Positions 8,340 to 16,436 of a stretch of 39,665 nt of DNA are shown here, in pieces. This DNA comes from Chloroflexota bacterium. Lineage in GTDB: Bacteria > Chloroflexota > Ktedonobacteria > Ktedonobacterales > JACDGC01. Numbering within the stretch: position 1 is the stretch's first letter; each line of letters starts with the position of its first letter. A program made the position numbers and the translations under genes. A model generated the notes under the pieces. That model made no database searches. It saw only the letters and a program-made list of their open reading frames with translations, and was not told the origin of the DNA. Location: assembly GCA_021778805.1 (NCBI GenBank), contig JAJYBV010000025.1, positions 1 to 39,665 of the forward strand, read 5' to 3'.

Positions 8340-10372
8340 CATATTTTCAGAAAATTGTAATTGCTAATCGCGGAGAAATTGCTATCCGCGTTATGCGCGC
8401 CTGTAAAGAATTGAGAATTCGCTCCGTCGCCCTCTATTCCGAGGCAGATCGCTTTGCCGAACATACTTTTGCCGCTGATGAAGCCATTTATATCGGCCCA
8501 TCCGCCGCAAAAGAAAGTTATCTTTCAATCGAAGCAGTTATCCGCGCCGCGCAAACAGCGCACGCCGACGCTATTCACCCCGGCTATGGCTTCCTTTCGG
8601 AAAATCCCCTGCTGCCCGAAGCATGCGCGGCCGCAGGCATTACTTTCATCGGCCCATCCGCAGACACCATGCGCATGATGGGATCGAAAACCGCCGCGCG
8701 CGAAGCGGCCACACGCAATGCTGTTCCGGTGGCGCCCGGATATCAAGAAAAAGATCAATCTGCAGCCACATTAAAGCGCGAAGCCAAGCGCATTGGCTAC
8801 CCGGTGCTCATTAAAGCGGCAGCAGGCGGCGGCGGCAAAGGTATGCGCGAAGTTTTTACCCCAGACGCATTTGAAGACGCTTTGAACGCCGCCAAGCGCG
8901 AAGCTGCTGCAGCGTTTGGCGATGATACAATTTTTCTGGAAAAACTGATTCAGCGCCCGCGGCATATTGAATTTCAAATTATGGCCGACTCGTTTGGCAA
9001 TTGTATATACATCGGTGAACGTGAATGCTCTATACAGCGCAGGCACCAAAAAATTATTGAGGAAACTCCGTCACCGGCGCTAACCCCCGAACTGCGCGCG
9101 CAAATGGGCGCCGCAGCTGTGCGCGCCGCACAGAGCGCCGGCTATGTAAACGCCGGCACCGTTGAGTTTTTGTTGGACCAAGATAACCGGTTTTATTTTC
9201 TGGAAATGAATACCCGCCTGCAAGTGGAACACCCCATTACAGAACAAGTTTATGGCCTCGATTTGGTCCGATTGCAAATTGCCGTTGCCGCCGGTGAGCC
9301 GCTCTCCATTCAGCAACAAAATATTTCGCCGCGCGGCCACGCCATCGAAGCGCGCATCTATGCGGAAGATCCTCAATCATATCTCCCATCTACAGGAAAA
9401 TTGCTGGCGTATCTGGAGCCACAGGGACCGGGTATACGGGTAGACAGCGGCGTAAAAACCGGTTCAGAAATATCAATGTATTATGATCCTATGGTGGCAA
9501 AATTAATTGCAACTGCGCCGGATCGCGCTGCCGCAATCCAAAAAATGACCGCCGCGCTGGAACAATACGCAATTATCGGAGTTACCACCAATGCGCCGCT
9601 GCTGCACGCCATCATGACCAACGACCGGTTCCGGCAAGGTGATACCTCTACCGCATTTTTAACAGAAACACACATTATCCCAGAGCAATATTCCGCCAAT
9701 GAATATTGGCTGCATACCGCGCTGGCAGCCTGCGCAATTTTTGAATATTCAGGCGGAACTAGCGCCACAGCGGCGCGCCCGCGATCCCCCTGGCAGGCGG
9801 CGGCGCTGAAATCCGGAGCGTTTACCGCAAAATATTGCCTGAATGAAACAACCTATAGCGTAAAAATAACGCCAGATACTGCGCGCCACGCTTTTTATAT
9901 AACAGTTAACAACCGCGGCGCCCTGCTGGATGAATCTGTTGAACCGCAAAGCATCGAAGGAAGATATGATGTGAACAGCAATCGATGTTACTTGCGGCAA
10001 GGCAGTGTACAGCGCATAATAACAATAGCGCGCATCGAAAATACGCTGGTGGCTGTTTGCGGTTTGCAAAAACTGGAAATCGGCAAACCACAGCCGTTGA
10101 ATATTGATAGCGCCGCTAAATCGGCCGGATCTGCGCCGGATGAACAATCTGCAACAGTCAAAGCGCCGATGGCAGGCGCTGTTATTCAAGTGAAAACCCA
10201 GGTGGGTGATATTGTAGAGGCGAGGCAGCCGCTCATTATTATGAGCGCTATGAAAATGGAACACTCCATCCTTGCTCCATACCCGGCGCGGGTTGCGCGC
10301 ATATATTGCAAAACCGGAGATGTGGTGGCCGGCGGCGCAAAATTAGCGGACATAGAGCCAATTACAAATTAA
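8336..10372 (+). CDS. Biotin-dependent acyl-CoA carboxylase alpha subunit (biotin carboxylase plus BCCP), methylcrotonyl-CoA carboxylase-like
   Basis: About 678 aa, the size of MCC/PCC alpha subunits. The N-terminal biotin carboxylase begins IVIANRGEIAIRVMRAC and has the ATP-grasp glycine loop GGGGKGM (about 164-170) and EMNTRLQVEHPITEQVYG. A linker domain follows, then a biotinyl domain with SAMKMEH, giving Lys640 as the biotin site. It would carboxylate biotin with bicarbonate and ATP and pass CO2 to a beta subunit encoded elsewhere. ATG 8336 overlaps the hydratase stop, with GGTGG about 10 nt upstream. Pairing with a LiuC-like hydratase favours methylcrotonyl-CoA (LiuD role), but propionyl- or acetyl-CoA cannot be excluded from sequence alone. 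Confidence 0.85.
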   Translation: MTYFQKIVIANRGEIAIRVMRACKELRIRSVALYSEADRFAEHTFAADEAIYIGPSAAKESYLSIEAVIRAAQTAHADAIHPGYGFLSENPLLPEACAAAGITFIGPSADTMRMMGSKTAAREAATRNAVPVAPGYQEKDQSAATLKREAKRIGYPVLIKAAAGGGGKGMREVFTPDAFEDALNAAKREAAAAFGDDTIFLEKLIQRPRHIEFQIMADSFGNCIYIGERECSIQRRHQKIIEETPSPALTPELRAQMGAAAVRAAQSAGYVNAGTVEFLLDQDNRFYFLEMNTRLQVEHPITEQVYGLDLVRLQIAVAAGEPLSIQQQNISPRGHAIEARIYAEDPQSYLPSTGKLLAYLEPQGPGIRVDSGVKTGSEISMYYDPMVAKLIATAPDRAAAIQKMTAALEQYAIIGVTTNAPLLHAIMTNDRFRQGDTSTAFLTETHIIPEQYSANEYWLHTALAACAIFEYSGGTSATAARPRSPWQAAALKSGAFTAKYCLNETTYSVKITPDTARHAFYITVNNRGALLDESVEPQSIEGRYDVNSNRCYLRQGSVQRIITIARIENTLVAVCGLQKLEIGKPQPLNIDSAAKSAGSAPDEQSATVKAPMAGAVIQVKTQVGDIVEARQPLIIMSAMKMEHSILAPYPARVARIYCKTGDVVAGGAKLADIEPITN

Positions 10373-10445
10373 TAGTGACCAAATTCACACTTTTTTACGC
10401 CGCAGTTTTCTTGCGGCCATATATAATATCTGTGGAGGCGCACAT

Positions 10446-10829
10446 ATGGAGCCAACCGATAACCAACAAATATTCGAAATGCTTGCCGCGTCACTGCGCG
10501 CTAATTCTGGCGATATTCATAGCTGGCTTCCTGTTTTAAGCCGCAAATTAGCCGCCGCTTTTCCTTCACGTTCGCAAATTTTTCGCGGCGGATTTTTAGG
10601 TGGCGGCCCGGTAATCGGCGTGATGATTGATTTAGATACGTGGCAGTTTTCTATTCGCGAAGAACATGGCCGAATGAACGCCGAACGCTCACAAATTGTG
10701 CGTGGCGTTGCTTTGAAAACCGAGCGGCTTTCGATAGATATGTGGATTGAGAAACTGTCTTTGCGTTTATCGGAAATGGCTGCGGAAAATGAACGTGAAG
10801 CCAACGCCATCCGCGCGCTTTTAGAATAA
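10446..10829 (+). CDS. Unknown 127-aa protein upstream of the YbjQ gene
   Basis: The start ATG 10446 has a strong GGAGG at 10433-10437. The protein is small, soluble and has no motif I recognise. Its centre (IFRGGFLGGGPVIGVMIDL) looks like a beta-turn-beta element, and the end is helical and charged. It lies 43 bp before the double-YbjQ gene, which also has a strong GGAGG, so the two are probably co-transcribed. TATAAT at 10422-10427 could be a -10 element, but I see no good -35. Function unknown. Confidence 0.75.
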   Translation: MEPTDNQQIFEMLAASLRANSGDIHSWLPVLSRKLAAAFPSRSQIFRGGFLGGGPVIGVMIDLDTWQFSIREEHGRMNAERSQIVRGVALKTERLSIDMWIEKLSLRLSEMAAENEREANAIRALLE

Positions 10830-10872
10830 CCCACACTTATAACTTATACAACTTCTTTGGAGGAATGTTCGT

Positions 10873-11718
10873 ATGCCACAGAATCCCAACCAAAATCAAA
10901 ACCAAAATCAAAGCGTCCAAATTCCCAAAAGCGCAATGGACCGGCTGCAAGAAATGAAAGGTGGTAAAGGCCGGCGTTTATTTACCAGCGACCTTTCGGT
11001 AAATGAATTTTTACTGGTGAAAGAAGCCGGATTCGATCCGCTTGGCTTAGTCATCGGCAGCTCAATTTATCATATTGGCTACCAATTTGCCAACGTTATG
11101 CAAAATCAAGAACTAGATGTGTTAACTCAGGCCATGTATGAATCGCGGGAACTGGCAATGACCCGTATGGAGGCCGAGGCTAACGCTTTAGGAGCCGATG
11201 GTATCGTTGGGGTTCGCATCAATACAGGGTCATATAGCTGGGGTGAAAATTTAATAGAGTTTATTGCAATGGGCACCGCAGTAAAATCACGCGATAACGG
11301 CAACTATCGAACCCCACAGGGAATGCCGTTTACCAGCGATCTTTCCGGCCAAGATTTCCGCACATTGCTTGCCGCGGGATACCGCCCGGTTGCGTTAACC
11401 ATGGGCGCCTGTGTATACCATGTTGGCGCGCAATCCATGGGGCAATGGTTCCGCTCTACCATCGGGCAGAATGTTGAAATGGGCAATTATACGCAGGCAA
11501 TTTACGACGCGCGTGAACTGGCAATGGAAAGAATGCAGGCCGAAGCGGAATCTGTTGGAGCCGAAGGAATTGTTGGCGCGCGCATTACCGAATCCAGCTA
11601 TGGCTGGGATTCTCATGTGATTGAATATTTTGCTATCGGCACCGCGGTAATTCCTACCCGGCCGGATCACCAAATTCAATCACCGCAGATGGTGCTTACA
11701 TTGAACGATCCTTCATAA
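10873..11718 (+). CDS. Tandem YbjQ-like (heavy-metal-binding/UPF0145 fold) protein
   Basis: 281 aa with GGAGG 10 nt before ATG. After an Asn/Gln-rich head there are two copies of one domain, about residues 36-138 and 152-260. They share FTSDLS, the spacing of YH(I/V)G, ARELAM/SRELAM, ADGIVG/AEGIVG and a closing (A/I)GTAV. This is the YbjQ/UPF0145 pattern, which normally forms ring-like oligomers. Here two units are fused, so a ring may be built from half as many chains. Metal binding is only a family label: neither copy shows a Cys/His cluster. The preceding 127-aa gene is a likely partner. Confidence 0.8.
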   Translation: MPQNPNQNQNQNQSVQIPKSAMDRLQEMKGGKGRRLFTSDLSVNEFLLVKEAGFDPLGLVIGSSIYHIGYQFANVMQNQELDVLTQAMYESRELAMTRMEAEANALGADGIVGVRINTGSYSWGENLIEFIAMGTAVKSRDNGNYRTPQGMPFTSDLSGQDFRTLLAAGYRPVALTMGACVYHVGAQSMGQWFRSTIGQNVEMGNYTQAIYDARELAMERMQAEAESVGAEGIVGARITESSYGWDSHVIEYFAIGTAVIPTRPDHQIQSPQMVLTLNDPS

Positions 11719-11762
11719 GAAAATAAGTCAGGATCACCAAACTTTTCATTTGCAAAACACAT

Positions 11763-11810
11763 AAAACCACGCAGGTCATAGTTCCATCATAGAAGATCCT
11801 GCGTGGTTTT
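11763..11810. terminator. Strong bidirectional terminator between convergent genes
   Basis: AAAACCACGCAGG (11763-11775) pairs perfectly with CCTGCGTGGTTTT (11798-11810), a 13-bp stem ending in A/T tracts on both sides. It lies between the stop of the YbjQ gene and the stop of the minus-strand lipoprotein gene. Confidence 0.85.
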
Positions 11811-11835
11811 CATTGCGCAAACTGCGGCGTATTAA

Positions 11836-12303
11836 TTATTGAATCGTTACCTTATAAGCCAAGAGAAACACCGGTTGTGAACACATAGTTGATGTGCATA
11901 AAGATGTTCCGTTAAACTGTATCGTTACCTGACCCGGATGGCTTGCTATGAAGCGGAATATGCACGTATCTTGCGATTTATTATACCAGCCAAAAGGCGC
12001 GCTTTCATGAATGAGATTCGATGTTACATTTACTGCGCTCCACTTCATATTCGCAGAAAGATTGATCTCAAACGATTGATTGACATTTACGGTAATTGAT
12101 TTGTTTGATTGATTTTGTGTTGCTGTAACCGCTGCTTTGGGAAGCGGATCTATGGGAATTGTTTGAACTGGGCAGCCATTCGCGGTGGTTTTTTGCGCAA
12201 CCGTCCCGTTAGCGCCGGATTGCAAATTGGTTGTTGAAGCGCCGCACGCTGTTAGCAGCACAAAGAAAACAGCGGCAATTGCCAAAACATAGCGTTTCAT
12301 CAT
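11836..12303 (-). CDS. Small secreted lipoprotein, beta-sandwich type
   Basis: 155 aa. The N-terminus is a lipoprotein signal (MKRYVLAIAAVFFVLLTAC) with lipobox LTAC, so it should be anchored outside the membrane. The mature part is beta-rich, with VNVNQSFEINLSANMKW, FRFIASHPGQVTIQF and four Cys that could pair. The layout faintly resembles chagasin-type (I42) protease inhibitors, but their diagnostic loops are missing, so I do not assign that function. AAGGAG lies 5 nt before the first ATG and 8 nt before the second (12300), so the start may be 12300. It is transcribed towards the terminator at 11763. Confidence 0.7.
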   Translation of the reverse strand: MMKRYVLAIAAVFFVLLTACGASTTNLQSGANGTVAQKTTANGCPVQTIPIDPLPKAAVTATQNQSNKSITVNVNQSFEINLSANMKWSAVNVTSNLIHESAPFGWYNKSQDTCIFRFIASHPGQVTIQFNGTSLCTSTMCSQPVFLLAYKVTIQ

Positions 12304-12412
12304 GATTGCTCCTTATCGACTACATTTTTCCTTAATGGTTTAAGGTATATTGTAATAGACGTTAGAAGGCTTTATTTGTTCCCCAATACCGCATGATCCG
12401 GCCACATATGCA

Positions 12413-12475
12413 GGATTCGCAAGAGGCCGCCCCTTGCGCGGGGGTTGGGGTGGCCTCCCAAAATATTTTTTTACA
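12413..12475. repeat. Diverged single copy of hairpin repeat module A
   Basis: The segment reads GGATTCGCAAGAGGCC, then a CCCCTTGCGCGGGG-type stretch, then GGCCTCCC followed by an A/T tract. It follows the arrangement of the repeats at 21954 and 39333, with GAGGCC (12423-12428) pairing with GGCCTC (12452-12457) in place of their GGGG/CCCC pair. It sits between two minus-strand genes. The rest of the gap (12304-12412) shows nothing else. Confidence 0.65.
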
Positions 12476-12504
12476 AGTAAAACACCAGTGGCTGAGGCTA
12501 AACG

Positions 12505-13965
12505 CTATTCCGAAGCGGTCATCGCGTCGCGGGCCTGCCTTCTGGCGCGTTGCACTGTGGCCAAAGCAGCCCGAACGCTATTCATAGTTTCAGTTCCCTG
12601 TTCGCTGAATTTCTCCATGCAAAAGCGCTGGGTTATGGGGTGCATCCACAAATTTGGGTTAGCTTCCTGAATCGTTTGCGTTTGCAAAAGACCCAGCTGA
12701 ATCATCGATTCAATATCACTGCGCGCATCGGCAACTGAAACTCCCGAAACAGAAGACACCACTGCGCACGCAGTTTCGATGGAAAACAGCGAATCTTCAA
12801 ACACACCTAAAAGCGCAAAAATGCGCTGCGGCCGCGGAAATAATTTTGCCACGATATACGCCAGGGTTTTACTGCCTGCCAATTGAATATCACCCGGCGG
12901 ATATACAGCAGAGCCAAGCTCTGCCGCCAGTTTTGCCAAAGCAACATTGCTTTGCGCGGCATATCCGGCCACCACACGCAGCGCAATCGGCAATAGTGAA
13001 ACATTGGCGCAAATTGCCTTGATTGCGTCATATTCTGCTGAAGACGCCGGCCGGCCCCAATATTCCATCCACCCGCGAAACACATCCATCGCCTCATCCA
13101 TTTGCAGCGCTTCTATCGGTATCTCATGTATCTCGGGAATATTCCATTCCGTTGCGCTGGTAATAACCAATGCCGGGCCAACACCATTTGCATCGCGCGC
13201 CGTAAGAACAGCCATCGCGCGCAAAATTGGAAAATCCTCCGGCGCTGAATCCAGCCAAAACACCATTTGTTTGCCGCGAACCAACTCGGCGACCGCCTGT
13301 TCACCCATGCGCAGTGTAGTGGTCATTGCTACCGCAGGGCCGCCAAGGAGATCTAACACTTCAATCAACAAACGGCGCAATCCTTTATCGCCGTGCAATT
13401 CAGTGCCAATATGCCAGGAATAGCCATCGGGAAACGTGTTTTCCAGCATATGCGCTTCAAACGCGCGGTTTATCAGCGAACTTTTACCGGCGCCTTTCGG
13501 GCCGATAATTGCCAGCGCAGTCATGCCTTTCATATGGCGCAGCTCAGCGGCAACGCGATCCAACTCAGTTTCTCTATTGATAAAAACCGGAATGGGATCG
13601 GGCAGATTAAGCAGCATTTCCGGAGCCAAAACCAGCGGAACAGCTTCGGGCTGTGTTTCCATTGTGGCTGGCTGTTCCGGCGCTTCATTCGGCGCAATTG
13701 TTTCCGTTTGGGCAGGCGCTGTTTCGACTGCCGGCGCATCTTCTCGGTGCGGTAATTGCGGGGGCGGCAGCGAAATGACGGTAATCTTGCGTTTGGGCAG
13801 CGCTTGCGTTATACCGGCAATTACAGCTAAAGAAACGATAGTCAGCGCTAAAATGGTTAACAGCGCCTGATGCGCCTGAGAGACAATAATAATAAAACCC
13901 AAACCGATGATAAGCGCTCCGGCTGTAAAAAGCGCTGCTTTTATGGGGAATTTCTGTTGCCGCAT
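12505..13965 (-). CDS. Membrane-anchored NB-ARC/STAND-like ATPase
   Basis: 486 aa. Two hydrophobic segments (about 9-28 and 34-54) are followed by a Pro/Glu/Ala-rich linker (70-125) and a P-loop domain. Walker A is GPKGAGKS (155-162) and Walker B-like is MVFWLDSAPED (about 234-244). The later LLPIALRVVAGYA matches the GxP-type motif of NB-ARC proteins, with a winged-helix region after it (about 370-460). No sensor repeats follow, so it is shorter than most STAND proteins. AAAGGTG precedes ATG. It lies 84 bp downstream of the Ser/Thr kinase on the same strand, and kinase control of the ATPase is a reasonable guess. Confidence 0.75.
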   Translation of the reverse strand: MRQQKFPIKAALFTAGALIIGLGFIIIVSQAHQALLTILALTIVSLAVIAGITQALPKRKITVISLPPPQLPHREDAPAVETAPAQTETIAPNEAPEQPATMETQPEAVPLVLAPEMLLNLPDPIPVFINRETELDRVAAELRHMKGMTALAIIGPKGAGKSSLINRAFEAHMLENTFPDGYSWHIGTELHGDKGLRRLLIEVLDLLGGPAVAMTTTLRMGEQAVAELVRGKQMVFWLDSAPEDFPILRAMAVLTARDANGVGPALVITSATEWNIPEIHEIPIEALQMDEAMDVFRGWMEYWGRPASSAEYDAIKAICANVSLLPIALRVVAGYAAQSNVALAKLAAELGSAVYPPGDIQLAGSKTLAYIVAKLFPRPQRIFALLGVFEDSLFSIETACAVVSSVSGVSVADARSDIESMIQLGLLQTQTIQEANPNLWMHPITQRFCMEKFSEQGTETMNSVRAALATVQRARRQARDAMTASE

Positions 13966-14049
13966 GTGTGTACACCTTTTTAAGCGTGCAAATGTAGAAA
14001 AATACCTGCTTTTATTGTCTCATAAATGAAGCGTCCTGCCAAGAGTTTC

Positions 14050-15021
14050 TTAGGGAAATGATATAGCGCGCAGCTCTGAAGAAAACGGCCAAATATCAGT
14101 TGGCTCAATTTCATCACGAAACTGCGCCCATTCCAGCGCTTCAATTGCTTCTTCAGCGCCGCCAATTCGATCTCGCTGTTCGCGCTGCAAACAACGCATG
14201 GTCACCTCTTCCAGCGCCGGACTGATAGTGGATACAAAACTGCGCAGCGGCAGCGGATCTGTAAACATTCGGCGCGAGGCTGCCGCCAAGGGATTTTCAC
14301 CTTCAAAGGGCAGCTTTCCGGTCAGCAGCTCATAAAGTACAATACCAAAAGCATATATATCCGCCTGTTTACCACCCGGATCTCCCAAAACCTGCTCCGG
14401 AGCCAAATAATCTGGAGTGCCCAAAATTTGCCCTGTTTGTGTTAACGAAAAGAGGGATCCACCATTTAAATCACGCGCAATACCAAAATCGCCTAATTTG
14501 GCAACAACATGGGTATCGGCGTCTAGCAGCATAATATTTTGCGGTTTAATATCTCTGTGTATAATACCGGCCGAATGCGCAGAGCGTATAGCGTCTGCTA
14601 CCTGCAGCGCAATGGTTAACGCCCATCCTTGGGGAACGGGACCGGTTTTACGCATAAGCTGCTTTAAAGTTGGCCCCGGAATATATTCCATGCAAAGAAA
14701 GTCGAGCTTTTCATGTTTATCAAACATCCAATTAGCCCAATCTTCCTGAATTTGTACGGCCGACTCCCCATAATCTAATGCGCGGATAATATTTGGATGA
14801 TTTAAGCTGGAAACCAGCCTTGCTTCACGGTGAAATCGTGCTTTCGATACCGTTGTAAGCGGATTGCCGGGACGTAACAGTTTTACCGCAACTGCAGCGC
14901 CAATATGGCTATCTATACATCGCAGCACAATTGCTGCGCCGCCCTGACCGATTTTTTTTTCGGGAATATAGCGGTTATCTATCATTGAGGCAGCTTGTGC
15001 GCCCAATTGCTTTGCTGGCAT
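14050..15021 (-). CDS. Soluble Hanks-type serine/threonine protein kinase
   Basis: About 323 aa with a complete, probably active kinase domain. It has glycine loop GQGGAA (25-30), Lys47, Glu66, HRDIKPQN (155-162), DFG (178-180) and APE (207-209). There is no transmembrane helix and no PASTA or other sensor domain, so it is likely cytosolic. The frame opens at 15048, but ATG 15021 is better because AGGA at 15031-15035 lies about 9 nt upstream, while 15048 has no such site. It is followed after 84 bp by the membrane ATPase gene, a probable operon. Substrates cannot be read from sequence. Confidence 0.85.
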   Translation of the reverse strand: MPAKQLGAQAASMIDNRYIPEKKIGQGGAAIVLRCIDSHIGAAVAVKLLRPGNPLTTVSKARFHREARLVSSLNHPNIIRALDYGESAVQIQEDWANWMFDKHEKLDFLCMEYIPGPTLKQLMRKTGPVPQGWALTIALQVADAIRSAHSAGIIHRDIKPQNIMLLDADTHVVAKLGDFGIARDLNGGSLFSLTQTGQILGTPDYLAPEQVLGDPGGKQADIYAFGIVLYELLTGKLPFEGENPLAAASRRMFTDPLPLRSFVSTISPALEEVTMRCLQREQRDRIGGAEEAIEALEWAQFRDEIEPTDIWPFSSELRAISFP

Positions 15022-15160
15022 TGTTGTAGTTCCTATTTTTATTTCCATGCTATCATATATGGTTATTCACAAAATGTCTAGTGTTTTTGTAACTACTCAG
15101 GGGATTTTGACAAGGTCTCCATAAAGCAAAAGATACAGCGCAGCACTGATAGTCAGGCAG

Positions 15161-15225
15161 CAAGGGCGACCGCAAGGGTCGCCCCTACCGGATTGCATCG
15201 CCTCAATGTGTACCGCGCGGTGCTT
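15161..15225 (+). repeat. Hairpin repeat module B, copy 1
   Basis: GGGCGACC (15164-15171), loop GCAAG, GGTCGCCC (15177-15184), then CCTACCGGATTGCATCGCC and the tag AATGTGTACCG. It is nearly identical to 22611-22672. The tag also occurs in the 39-kb array in inverse orientation. It lies between the kinase start and the methyltransferase end. Confidence 0.8.
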
Positions 15226-15280
15226 GTATTCATATAGCAATTCATGCGAAATATTGAATATTGCGCACGGCTACTCGGGT

Positions 15281-15380
15281 GGTGGAAGTGGGGGAAACAA
15301 GCCACATGATTCACCGTGTTGTGTTCGTTTTATGGCTACCCCGACCAATAACGCCGCTCCGGAGCAAAAGCGTCCCCCCA
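15281..15380 (+). repeat. Repeat module C, copy 1 (diverged)
   Basis: The segment from GGTGGAAGTGGGGGAAAC through GCCACATGATTCACCGTG and GTTCGTTTTATGGC to GAGCAAAAGCG is similar to the reverse complement of about 22690-22795. Its internal palindrome is imperfect here and perfect in the other copy. Chance open frames in both give the same GETSH-IHRVVFVLW peptide, which reflects DNA identity, not a gene. Together with module B it fills the 15049-15420 gap. Confidence 0.75.
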
Positions 15381-15420
15381 ATACATTTTTATATAATCGG
15401 AAGCATCCGGAGCACATTAT

Positions 15421-16353
15421 TTACCGCGCAGGTTTCTGCCCAAACGCAACATAATAGGGATAATATTCACCATGCATTTCCTCTAACACTTGATGATATT
15501 CCTGCAGCGCCGCCGAATATTCTTCTTCGCTGACAATACCGTTTTTTGCATAAAAAGGTTTCATCGCGGTCACTAATGCCTCAAGATTTGCCGCCATCAA
15601 TCCGCCGTCTTCTCCAACCGCGTAGCCTGTTGGAATATCAACTTTATAAAAATGAATATTGCTGAGTCCATTGCGCGCCATTCGTTCCGCTAAATGCTCG
15701 CCGGCAAGCAGATCTATTCCGCGTGACAAAAGAACTTGTTTGCCCCATGCGCTTAATTTCTGAGCGATCGGATGATTAATAGGTAGCACGATACCATTCA
15801 CATCTACTAACTCTATCCAACCACCCGGTGTGGTCATTTCCACCAGCGAATGAACTGCAGCATCCCATTGTTGTTCCGGCAATCCGGCCATCATCAGCCG
15901 CATGTGAATAAAATCAAATAAATTATGCCATTGGTTCAATACGCCTTCGGTGATATCACCTTTCATCACGGTGTAGTTTTCCGGCTTTACCCCTTCGGCG
16001 CCAAGAATAGCTGTGTTATTGGTCTCCGGTGGATGAATATCAACACCATATACATTTGCGTTGGGGAAATGCCGCGCCATTTCAGCGCCCCAGCGGCCCG
16101 TTCCGCAAGCAACATCTAAAATTGTGCGCGGATTGGTGACAGGCGCCAAAAAATTGCCGTGCAGATATTTGCGCAGCATAAAATGCTGCATATCCAGCCG
16201 CTGATCTTCTCTCCAATCTTTGGGCAGAGCATAGGCAGCGTCGGATAGATAAACACGATTACTTAAAGTGAAAACCTCGGGTGTGAACGTTTGTGGACTT
16301 GCAACATTTTCTTGTTTGCGCGATGTTTTGGAAAACCAGCGCAGTATGTTCAT
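15421..16353 (-). CDS. Class I SAM-dependent methyltransferase
   Basis: 310 aa. Motif I is ILDVACGTGRWG (about 78-89), followed by YGVDIHPPE at the end of beta strand 2 (ribose-binding acidic position), DITEG and FDFIHMRLM, then GGWIELVDV. This is the methyltransf_25/11-like Rossmann order. AAGGAGG lies 6 nt before ATG 16353, an excellent start. The C-terminal 80 residues are helical and may cover the substrate. The substrate is unknown and neighbours give no clue. It appears to be transcribed alone. Confidence 0.85.
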   Translation of the reverse strand: MNILRWFSKTSRKQENVASPQTFTPEVFTLSNRVYLSDAAYALPKDWREDQRLDMQHFMLRKYLHGNFLAPVTNPRTILDVACGTGRWGAEMARHFPNANVYGVDIHPPETNNTAILGAEGVKPENYTVMKGDITEGVLNQWHNLFDFIHMRLMMAGLPEQQWDAAVHSLVEMTTPGGWIELVDVNGIVLPINHPIAQKLSAWGKQVLLSRGIDLLAGEHLAERMARNGLSNIHFYKVDIPTGYAVGEDGGLMAANLEALVTAMKPFYAKNGIVSEEEYSAALQEYHQVLEEMHGEYYPYYVAFGQKPAR

Positions 16354-16436
16354 GAAATGCCTCCTTATTGTGTCAATAACACGCTAGAAAAAGCATACAT
16401 GCAAATAGCACATTTGGCAAGCCAGCAAAACAGCGC

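Noticed and set aside
9749..10264. 171-aa minus-strand open frame inside the carboxylase gene
   Set aside because: It lies wholly within a convincing biotin carboxylase gene, has no family features, and is a shadow frame.
12947..13870. Long + frames (158 and 144 aa) opposite the NB-ARC-like gene
   Set aside because: They are antisense shadows of a gene with clear Walker motifs; composition is Ser/Ala-rich without domain sense.
15206..15533. Small + frames over modules B/C and their look-alike at 22576-22824
   Set aside because: The similar peptides come from repeated DNA; there are no ribosome sites and the frames include the hairpins.
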